This document shows positions 1 to 5,541 of a stretch of DNA of 8,797 bases, in pieces (positions within the stretch are counted from its first letter, which is position 1; the number at the start of each line of letters is the position of its first letter). Origin of the DNA: Gemmataceae bacterium (lineage in GTDB: Bacteria; Planctomycetota; Planctomycetia; Gemmatales; Gemmataceae); assembly GCA_947490035.1 (NCBI GenBank), contig CANLGS010000114.1, positions 1 through 8,797 on the forward strand, given 5' to 3'. The notes beneath the pieces are model-generated. The model searched no databases. It was not told the DNA's origin and was given only the letters and a program-made list of their open reading frames with translations. A program made the position numbers and the translations under genes.

Positions 1-335
1 CGAAGACTTCGGCGTATACGCCGCGGACGCTGTACGTCGAACCGGGGTACGTGGTCCACCGGCGGCTGCACTTCGAGGAGAAGAACGCCGAGCGCGCCGG
101 TTGGGATCTCGGCCCGCTCTCGACGCTCGTGTCGGCGGGGCACTTCTACCGCGACGTGCTGCTGTGGCCCGGCAGCCTCGTCACCGGGTGGTCGTCCGGC
201 TTCTGGGACACCAGCGCCGGCAAGTGCCTGCCGGGCGCCCCCAGCCCGTACTACCTGTACCCGCCCGGCCTAAGTACCGCCGGGTGGATCGCCAACGCCG
301 GGGTCATCACCGGCGTCTCGTTCCTGCTTCCGTAA
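1..335 (+). CDS. Conserved planctomycete-type protein of unknown function (3' part only)
   Basis: An open frame enters from the left edge (first full codon at 3) and ends with TAA at 333-335, giving the last 110 residues. A GTG at 51 is internal to the frame and I do not take it as the start. The visible part is rich in aromatic residues, Gly and Pro. It has an order of short motifs (LYVEPGY, RRLHFEEKNAERAGWDLG, SAGHFYRDVLLWP, DTSAGKCLPGAPSPYYLYPP, GVITGVSF). From memory this resembles a planctomycete-restricted family with a pattern like FEExNxERxG...HF...P...G.C.PG.P.P. No catalytic motif or membrane segment is obvious, and any signal peptide would lie outside the window. The function is unknown. 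The stop is followed within 7 bp by palindromic element A, which may shape the 3' end of the transcript. I am fairly sure this is a real gene and less sure of the family. Confidence 0.72.
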   Translation, partial: KTSAYTPRTLYVEPGYVVHRRLHFEEKNAERAGWDLGPLSTLVSAGHFYRDVLLWPGSLVTGWSSGFWDTSAGKCLPGAPSPYYLYPPGLSTAGWIANAGVITGVSFLLP

Positions 336-341
336 CGGTCG

Positions 342-417
342 AGGCGAACCCCGCCCTTGCGGGCGGGGGTGTTCGCACTCGGATCGTAACCCCCGCCCTT
401 GCGGGCGGGGTTCGCCT
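342..417. repeat. Palindromic element A (nested inverted repeat)
   Basis: Two 29-bp arms, 342-370 and 389-417, are inverted copies of each other except in their central tetranucleotide, and are separated by 18 bp. Each arm folds alone: CCCCGCCC, loop TTGC, GGGCGGGG (349-368 and 391-410). The outer flanks are AGGCGAA and TTCGCCT. The 20-bp cores lie in direct orientation (loop TTGC in both) while the flanks are inverted. The element fills nearly all of the 93-bp gap between the upstream stop codon and the hemW ATG, ending 11 bp before that ATG. It could act as a transcription terminator or mRNA stabiliser for the upstream gene, but no T-run follows it. I infer a dispersed REP/MITE-like repeat. 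Confidence 0.85.
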
Positions 418-422
418 ACAAT
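417..422 (+). promoter_or_regulatory. Possible -10 box (TACAAT) for a leaderless hemW mRNA
   Basis: TACAAT matches the sigma-70 -10 consensus at five of six positions and ends 6 bp before the hemW ATG at 429. No Shine-Dalgarno-like sequence lies between element A and the ATG. If this box is used, transcription would begin at or within a few bases of the start codon, giving a leaderless message. No convincing -35 is present: the upstream DNA is the GC-rich hairpin, and TTGCGG at 399-404 is too close. The first T of the box is the last base of element A. Speculative. Confidence 0.3.
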
Positions 423-428
423 TCCCTC

Positions 429-1652
429 ATGTCAGCTTGGCTCGAACCGCGCACCGCGTACATCCACGTCCCGTTCTGCGCGCACCACTGCGGGTACTGC
501 GACTTCGCCGTGACCGCGGGGAACGACCACCTCATCGACCTGTACCTCGAAGCAATCGCGACCGAACTCGCGACGCTGGGCGAACCGCGCCCGGTCGAGA
601 GCCTGTTCATCGGCGGCGGCACGCCCACGCACCTGTCCGCGGACCAGTTGGATCGCTTGCTGCGCGCCGTGACGCGGTGGCTTCCGCCTGGTAGGTGCCG
701 CTTGCCGAGCGGCACGGCGTCGCACCTCGTATCGCCTCACGAGTTGGACAGTCGTGCCGCTCGGCAAGCGGCACCTACTTCGGAGTTCACCATCGAAGCG
801 AACCCCGACAGCGTCACCGAGGAGAAGGCCGCGGTGCTGGCCGCGTTCGGCGTGAACCGCGTCAGCATCGGCGTGCAGTCGTTCCAGCCGGACTCGCTCG
901 CGGTCCTCGATCGGCGGCACGTTCCCGACCACATCCCGCGAGCGGTCGAAGCGGTGCGGAAGCACATCCCCACCGTCTCGTTCGACCTGATCTTCGGCGC
1001 GCCGGGTTCCACGCTCGCGGGGTGGGTCGCGGACCTCGACGCGGCGCTCGCGTTCGCGCCCTCCCACATCTCCACTTACGGCCTGACCTACGAGAAGGGC
1101 ACACCGCTGTGGAAGCGTCAGAGTCGCGGCACGGTCGTGGCTCTGGGTGAGGACGACGAACTCGCGATGTACGAACACGCGATGGACCGGCTCGGCGCGG
1201 CCGGGTTCGAGCACTACGAGATATCGAACTTCGCGCAGCCGGGATTCCGGTGTCGGCACAACGAGCGGTACTGGGCGAACGAGGCGTACTACGGCTTCGG
1301 CGTGGGGGCCGCGCGCTACGTACACGGCGCGCGCGAGCTGAACGTGCGCGACACGAAGCTCTACATCCGCAAGGCGCTTGGCGGCGAACCGGTCGCGTTC
1401 CAGCGCGAAGAGTTGGCGCCGCGCGCGCGGGCGTTCGAGACGATGGCGACGCAACTCCGCCGCGCGGACGGGATCGACCGCCTGGCGTTCCGCGATCAGA
1501 CCGGCTTCGAGTTGGACGCGCTCGCGCCCGCGGCGCTGGCGCTGCTGCGCGACAACGACATCGTGAGTGACGACGGGTTGTCAGTGCGGCTGACGCGCCG
1601 CGGGAAGTGCGTCGCGGACGCGGCCGTCGCGGAGTTGCTGAAGGCTTTGTAG
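429..1652 (+). CDS. hemW: Radical SAM heme chaperone HemW, with an in-frame repeat insertion
   Basis: The 407-residue product is a cytoplasmic radical-SAM protein related to coproporphyrinogen dehydrogenase HemN. By family knowledge HemW binds heme and delivers it to respiratory proteins rather than oxidising coproporphyrinogen. Visible motifs are YIHVPFC near the N-terminus, the Fe-S cysteines C17, C21 and C24 (CxxxCxxC, then DF), IGGGTPT (61-67), IEANPDSVT (122-130), VSIGVQSFQ (145-153), DLIFGAPGST (186-195), HISTYGLTYEKGTPL (213-227), YEISNFAQPG (263-272) and RHNERYW (276-282). The C-terminal domain follows from about 330. ATG 429 is chosen because the SAM domain starts at once. A longer frame from TTG 399 would translate element A. 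Residues about 87-118 are encoded by palindromic element B and fit no HemW motif. Without them the protein is about 376 residues, normal for HemW. The insertion falls between the helix after GGGTP and the strand EFTIEANP, probably a surface loop, so the enzyme may still work. HemN is less likely, because the family-defining HemW pattern is intact. Confidence 0.95.
   Translation: MSAWLEPRTAYIHVPFCAHHCGYCDFAVTAGNDHLIDLYLEAIATELATLGEPRPVESLFIGGGTPTHLSADQLDRLLRAVTRWLPPGRCRLPSGTASHLVSPHELDSRAARQAAPTSEFTIEANPDSVTEEKAAVLAAFGVNRVSIGVQSFQPDSLAVLDRRHVPDHIPRAVEAVRKHIPTVSFDLIFGAPGSTLAGWVADLDAALAFAPSHISTYGLTYEKGTPLWKRQSRGTVVALGEDDELAMYEHAMDRLGAAGFEHYEISNFAQPGFRCRHNERYWANEAYYGFGVGAARYVHGARELNVRDTKLYIRKALGGEPVAFQREELAPRARAFETMATQLRRADGIDRLAFRDQTGFELDALAPAALALLRDNDIVSDDGLSVRLTRRGKCVADAAVAELLKAL
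691..778. repeat. Palindromic element B, embedded in hemW
   Basis: A perfect 26-bp inverted repeat: arm 691-716 and arm 753-778, separated by 36 bp. Each arm holds its own hairpin with an 8-bp stem (GTGCCGCT / AGCGGCAC) and a 5-base loop. The whole element is 88 bp and lies inside the hemW frame without introducing a stop codon. It encodes Arg-, Ala- and Ser-rich residues within positions 87-118 of the protein. No clear target-site duplication is visible at its edges. Since 88 is not a multiple of three, the original insertion must have included or removed a few flanking bases to keep frame. No transposase is present, so I infer a non-autonomous dispersed element. Confidence 0.9.
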
Positions 1653-1683
1653 GGTGGTGCCGAGTCTCGAGGCCCACCTCTTC

Positions 1684-1772
1684 TCTTGGTTTTGTGGCAC
1701 AGACATTCCTGTCTGTGCGACTTCTCATCTCAGAACAGCACAGACAGGAATGTCTGTGCCACAAAACCAAGA
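1684..1772. repeat. Palindromic element C between convergent genes
   Basis: Two perfectly inverted 35-bp arms, 1684-1718 and 1738-1772, separated by 19 bp. Each arm contains a hairpin GCACAGACA, loop TTCC, TGTCTGTGC. The element lies in the 136-bp gap between the hemW stop (1652) and the stop of the secreted-protein gene (1789), which faces it. It could therefore fold in the 3' ends of both transcripts and separate them. No T-run follows on either strand, so it is not a textbook intrinsic terminator. The 27-bp core of the left arm recurs exactly at 8765-8791, which shows that it is a dispersed family. Confidence 0.9.
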
Positions 1773-1788
1773 CCAAGAACGCAGCGCG

Positions 1789-4700
1789 TCACGCCTTCAC
1801 CAGAATCGCGCCTTCGCCGTTGCGTAGCGTCACCGACGTGACCACCGCTCCCAGCGTGCCGTTGGCGTTCACCGTGCGGTAACTGCCGGTCAGGTCGTGC
1901 GTCGTCGCGGTGCTGTCGGCGGTCGTGCCCTCGCCCTTGCCCTGCGCGTACGACAGCGGCTTGTACAGCACCAGCGCGTTCGCGTAGTCGCGCGCCAGCA
2001 CCTGGTAGGTGAGCGAGGAGTTGGCCGGGTCGGCGCCGGTCGCGAGCATTCGCAGCGCGCCCGCCGGTGCGCCCACGTCCACGTTCACCGCGGGCGACCA
2101 GTGCTGCGTCCACGAGGTTGCAGGGCTGTCGCCGCCGAAGAACATCAGGAACGTGCGGTCGGGGTCCGCCAGCAGGTAGTAGTACGCGAGCGTCGCGACC
2201 TGCGTGCGCGGGTCCGTCCGTGACCCGCCTTGGGGGCTGCTGTCGATCACCAGCAGCGGGCTGCCGGCCGCGTTCAGCCGCCGGCTCGCGAGCGCGACCG
2301 CGTCGCCCACCTCGGACCAGTTCGCCGACATCGGGCGGATCAAGAACTCCTCGAACGACGCGGCCGAACCCGCGACGATCGGGTCCGCGGTCGTCGCGCC
2401 CCCAGCCGTGTTCGCCAGCACCCACCGCGGCGAGATGGCGCGCGACAACTGGCTCATCAGCGCGCCGGAGCCGTCGCCGAAGCTCGCGGTCGGCTCCAAC
2501 ACGCTCGTGCCCGCGAACGGCAGCTTGCCGGTGGCGTTGTCCATGAAGATGCCGTCGGCGAGCGGGTTCGCGTTCAGCAGCCGCACGTGGTAGTCGGCGG
2601 CCCAGTGGCGCACCGCCGAAGCCGACGGGTTGGTGACGAACCGCATCTGCCCGTAGAAGGGGTAGAACAGCCGCGACTCGTACACGAATCGCGCGTCATA
2701 CCCGGCCTGCCGGTTGGCGTACTCGGTGTCGCTCAGGTAGCCGTCGCGGTTCGCGTCGGCGGTGTAGTCGAACGCGGGGATGATACCGGTTTGCCCGCCG
2801 TTCGCGTTCACGTAGTCGCGGCCGAAGATCGTCTTCAACTCCGGGCCGCTCGCGGTAGTGCCGGCGGTCACGCGGAACCGTACCGAATAGAACCGGTCGC
2901 CGCCCGCCGTCATCGCGGAAGGCACCCAGTCGCGCGGCGGGTCGAAGGTGATGCGCCCCGACGCCTTCAGACCGTTGGTCGCGTCCGCCTTCAGCGCCAG
3001 CGTCTTCCAAGCGGTCGCGTTGCCGTTCGCGTCCACGGCGGTCGCGTACTCCCACACGCCCGCCCAACCGCTCGCGGCGCCGCGCACCAGCGTGACGTTC
3101 AACTCGCGGAACTTCTCGATGAACCCGATCGCGGTGGTCGTGCCGGCGTCGCCGAACTTCACGTTCGTGGTGCGCCCGCCGCGCGCCGCGGAGGTCACGT
3201 CCACCGGGGCGGCGGTGCCGCTCGACTGGTACACGCCCCAGAAGTAGTTGACCGGCTGCGACGACGGACTCGCGCCCTGGAACGCGGTCGGCTTGGTGAC
3301 GTGGTAGAACGCCAGTTCGCGCGCCGCCCCGGTGCGGTCCGCGTACCGCAACCAGTCCGTGAGCAACCCCTGGTAGAGGTTCGACACGTTGCTGTAGATG
3401 AGCTGCGGCGTGCCCGGCGACGCGCTTTGAATGGTGGAGAGGTACTGCGGGTTCGGGATCACCAGATCGACGCTGTTCTTGAGCAGGTTCTGCTCGAACG
3501 AGCTGGCGACCGGCGTGCCGCTGTACGCGAGCTGTGCGACGCGGATGTGGCTGTAGTGCTTCGGGATCGCCGGGGCCGGCAGCGGGTCCATGTTCGCGTT
3601 CGACACGACCAGCGTGAGGTCTTTCGAGGTGACGTTGCCGGCGCTGTCGAACGCGCGGACGGTGAGCGTGTACAGGCCGTTGAGGACGGTCGTGCTGTCG
3701 AACGCCCACTCGGCCGGCGCGGTCGCGGAAGCCGCGCGGACGAGGTTGTTCAGCCGGAACTCGACGCGGGTGACCGCTCCGGTCACGGTCGCCCGATAGG
3801 TCACCTCGCCGGTCACGATCCCGGTGCCGGTGACGCGCGTCACCGTCACCTGTGGTCCGCTGCTCGCGCCCGCGGGCTTCGCCTCGAAGTCGTCCACCGC
3901 GACCGTGCCGGCGGCCGAGGCCTTGCGCGCGACGCCGGCCTTGCCGCCGCCGCGGATGCTCGCGTCGCGCGCCTCCAGCGCGAAGTCCGGGCTGTCGCTC
4001 CACGCCCCGCCCGGCGTGAGCCACTGTCGCGTGTCCGTGCGGTACAGTTGCACGCGCAACCGGTCGCCCTCCGCGATCAGCCGGGCGCGGACCCACTGGC
4101 CACTGAGGTACGCGGTGGACTTGACCGAGCCGAGTACCGTCTCGGTCCCGTTGACGACCTTTACCAACTTCGCGTCCAGCCCGCGCGTGAGGCCGATCGC
4201 GTAGTAGGTCGGCGTCGTGCCCTGGAGGTTGGTGCCGCGCGCGAACACCTGCGCCGGGATGAGGCCGTCGGTGTAGATCGCGGCGGACACGTCCACGTCG
4301 GCCGGCAGGCCGGTGTCCGACCACGCCCGCGCCGTCGTGGTGGAGATGCCGCCGGAGGCGAACCCGTTGCCCGTGCTGAGCGCGCGGGCGGTCGCCGTCT
4401 TGAAGATACCGGTGGAGCCCGTGGCCCAGCCGTCCCAACCGGTCGGCGAGGAGCCGACGGCGGTCGTGTCGAACGCCTGCACGACGCCCGCAGCGGGCGG
4501 CGGCGACACCGGTGGGGGTAACGTGCCGATCGCGGAGAAGTCGTCGAGCGAAACCGCGCCGAAGTAGAGGCCGTTGCGGCCGACGCCGATCTTCCCCTGC
4601 GCGGTGGTGAGCGTGGTCGCGGCGGTAATCACGTTCGTCGGCGCGGTCTGCCAGGTGCCGGCGGAAGAGAGGTACTGCCCGGTGTCCTGGCGCGTCAACT

Positions 4701-5208
4701 CGACCTTCGCGCTGCTCCCCTCCGGCACGAGCGAGACGCGCACCCAGCCGTTCGAGAAGTACGCGGCCGTCGGCGAGGCGACGGTGCCCAGCACGCGCGT
4801 CGCCCCGGCGTTGACCTCCACCAACTGCACCTTCATCCCACGCGTGACGACCGCCGCGAGGTAACTCCTGGCGCCCGTGTCGAGGTTCGCGCCTCGGGCG
4901 AAAACGTACACCGGGACGAGCGAATCGGCGCGCACCGACACGGCCGCGCCGGTGTCGGCGGAGACCGTCTGCGGGTGCCACGCGAGCGCCGCGGTGCGGC
5001 TGCCGGCTTCCGACGCGAGGCCGGCGGTGCCGTTCGCGCCCGCCCCCCGCGCGCTGGTGAACGTGGTGGTGCCGTCGCTGCTCCACGTCGTCCACCCAGT
5101 CGGCAGCGCCGGCGGGGTGAGGGCGTCGAACGTTTCGGTGAAGAGGGCCGCGGGGTTTTCGCGGGCTTCGAGGGCTTCGACGGTAAGGCGCGTGCGCGAG
5201 TGGGGCAT
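1789..5208 (-). CDS. Large secreted multidomain protein with glycoside-hydrolase-like C-terminal region
   Basis: An 1139-residue protein, likely exported. The N-terminus RLTVEALEARENPA (7-20) resembles the LEPR-type signature of planctomycete surface proteins; there is no classical hydrophobic signal peptide. Residues about 21-229 and 242-446 are two related domains (shared TGW..W, VFARG.NL, TRG, VLG.V, WVR, GQYL/RQWL, VDDF/LDDF), perhaps lectin-like beta sandwiches, joined by a proline-rich linker (230-239). Residues about 451-536 look like an Ig-like domain (RVEFRLNN, YTLTVRAFDSAGN). The C-terminal part (551-1139) looks like a TIM-barrel glycoside hydrolase: HIRVAQLAY, DLVIPNP, PQLIYSNVSN, DGIFMDN (885-891) and FEEFLIRP (952-959). 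Asp890 and Glu953/Glu954 are candidate catalytic acids. A beta-rich insertion seems to interrupt it (about 690-800), followed by an EF-hand loop (818-829). The start ATG has GAGGAG 12 nt upstream (5221-5226). It lies downstream of pyk on the same strand across a 333-bp gap, so it probably has its own transcript. The enzyme assignment and substrate are uncertain. Confidence 0.85.
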   Translation of the reverse strand: MPHSRTRLTVEALEARENPAALFTETFDALTPPALPTGWTTWSSDGTTTFTSARGAGANGTAGLASEAGSRTAALAWHPQTVSADTGAAVSVRADSLVPVYVFARGANLDTGARSYLAAVVTRGMKVQLVEVNAGATRVLGTVASPTAAYFSNGWVRVSLVPEGSSAKVELTRQDTGQYLSSAGTWQTAPTNVITAATTLTTAQGKIGVGRNGLYFGAVSLDDFSAIGTLPPPVSPPPAAGVVQAFDTTAVGSSPTGWDGWATGSTGIFKTATARALSTGNGFASGGISTTTARAWSDTGLPADVDVSAAIYTDGLIPAQVFARGTNLQGTTPTYYAIGLTRGLDAKLVKVVNGTETVLGSVKSTAYLSGQWVRARLIAEGDRLRVQLYRTDTRQWLTPGGAWSDSPDFALEARDASIRGGGKAGVARKASAAGTVAVDDFEAKPAGASSGPQVTVTRVTGTGIVTGEVTYRATVTGAVTRVEFRLNNLVRAASATAPAEWAFDSTTVLNGLYTLTVRAFDSAGNVTSKDLTLVVSNANMDPLPAPAIPKHYSHIRVAQLAYSGTPVASSFEQNLLKNSVDLVIPNPQYLSTIQSASPGTPQLIYSNVSNLYQGLLTDWLRYADRTGAARELAFYHVTKPTAFQGASPSSQPVNYFWGVYQSSGTAAPVDVTSAARGGRTTNVKFGDAGTTTAIGFIEKFRELNVTLVRGAASGWAGVWEYATAVDANGNATAWKTLALKADATNGLKASGRITFDPPRDWVPSAMTAGGDRFYSVRFRVTAGTTASGPELKTIFGRDYVNANGGQTGIIPAFDYTADANRDGYLSDTEYANRQAGYDARFVYESRLFYPFYGQMRFVTNPSASAVRHWAADYHVRLLNANPLADGIFMDNATGKLPFAGTSVLEPTASFGDGSGALMSQLSRAISPRWVLANTAGGATTADPIVAGSAASFEEFLIRPMSANWSEVGDAVALASRRLNAAGSPLLVIDSSPQGGSRTDPRTQVATLAYYYLLADPDRTFLMFFGGDSPATSWTQHWSPAVNVDVGAPAGALRMLATGADPANSSLTYQVLARDYANALVLYKPLSYAQGKGEGTTADSTATTHDLTGSYRTVNANGTLGAVVTSVTLRNGEGAILVKA
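2722..2757 (-). other. EF-hand-type calcium-binding loop within the secreted protein
   Basis: Residues 818-829 read DANRDGYLSDTE, matching the canonical 12-residue EF-hand loop at positions 1 (Asp), 3 (Asn), 5 (Asp), 6 (Gly), 8 (Leu) and 12 (Glu). Such loops bind calcium in EF-hand and dockerin proteins. Only one loop is visible, and no dockerin duplicate was found. It lies shortly before the strand carrying the proposed catalytic Asp890. Confidence 0.7.
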
Positions 5209-5220
5209 GGCTCGGCGGTG

Positions 5221-5226
5221 CTCCTC
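5221..5226 (-). promoter_or_regulatory. Ribosome binding site of the secreted-protein gene
   Basis: On the minus strand this reads GAGGAG, a good Shine-Dalgarno match. It lies 12 nt from the ATG at 5208-5206, a slightly long spacing. It supports that start, which also puts the planctomycete-type N-terminal motif at residues 7-20. Confidence 0.55.
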
Positions 5227-5453
5227 AATGGTGTGGGTCAGCCCGCGAGCGGGGCGGCCGACGGGCGCGTGTGCGCGGCCCGGGGCCGTGCGTGACCGTG
5301 TGTGTGAGTGTCTTCGGGAAAGTTCGGCAATGCGACGGGCGGGCGGGGACGAATTGCGCGCGGCGCGCGCGAAACCGCGCGGAGGTGGGCCGTCACCGCA
5401 CCGATGACGGGCGCGACACGCACGACGCGAAGAAACCTACCCCCGCACACGCG

Positions 5454-5535
5454 GGCGAACCCGGAGCGTCAGCGACGGGGTGAACGCGCAGAAGGCATGC
5501 GCCGTTCACCCCGTCGCTGACGCTCCGGGTTCGCC
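5454..5535. repeat. Palindromic element D behind pyk
   Basis: A perfect 33-bp inverted repeat: arm 5454-5486 and arm 5503-5535, separated by 16 bp. Allowing one bulged base, the stem extends through GCGCA/TGCGC and leaves a 7-base loop. The right arm ends 6 bp from the pyk stop codon (5542-5544), so in pyk mRNA the element would form a strong hairpin straight after the stop. That could terminate transcription or protect the message, although no T-run follows. A smaller hairpin at 5442-5455 overlaps its outer edge and may belong to the same repeat unit. Its sequence is unrelated to elements A, B and C. Confidence 0.88.
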
Positions 5536-5541
5536 AAGCGA

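Larger units (their letters stand above)
5209..5541. other. 333-bp gap between pyk and the secreted-protein gene
   Basis: No gene is supported here. The gap holds the ribosome binding site of the secreted-protein gene (5221-5226), a GT-rich stretch (about 5297-5310), an alternating CG tract (5356-5371), a small hairpin CCCGC-ACAC-GCGGG (5442-5455) and palindromic element D next to the pyk stop. The promoter of the secreted-protein gene should lie in 5230-5440. I found only a weak candidate, TTGCCG on the minus strand at 5325-5330, without a matching -10. Confidence 0.6.

Noticed and set aside
51..53. GTG 51 as the start of the first gene
   Set aside because: The frame is open to the left edge with similar composition, and motif-like sequence (LYVEPGY) precedes the GTG, so the gene is cut by the window edge.
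399..428. TTG 399 as an upstream start for hemW
   Set aside because: It would translate the hairpin of element A, has no ribosome binding site, and HemW proteins begin close to the YIHVPFC motif.
342..778. CRISPR array from repeated hairpins
   Set aside because: The copies are inverted pairs of unrelated families without regular spacers, and no cas gene is present.
1607..1882. Short open frame reading through element C (contains FVAQTFLSV)
   Set aside because: It overlaps the hemW 3' end and the secreted-protein 3' end on the opposite strand. Its recognisable part is only the translated repeat.
2230..5095. Long open frames in other frames over the secreted-protein gene (2230-4521 plus, 2696-5095 minus)
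   Set aside because: They are rich in Arg, Gly and Ala with no domain or start signal, and the 1139-residue frame has clear repeated domains and motifs. They are GC shadows.
5356..5371. Alternating CG tract that could form Z-DNA
   Set aside because: It is short, broken at 5362-5363 and expected by chance in DNA of this composition. I see no link to a gene signal.
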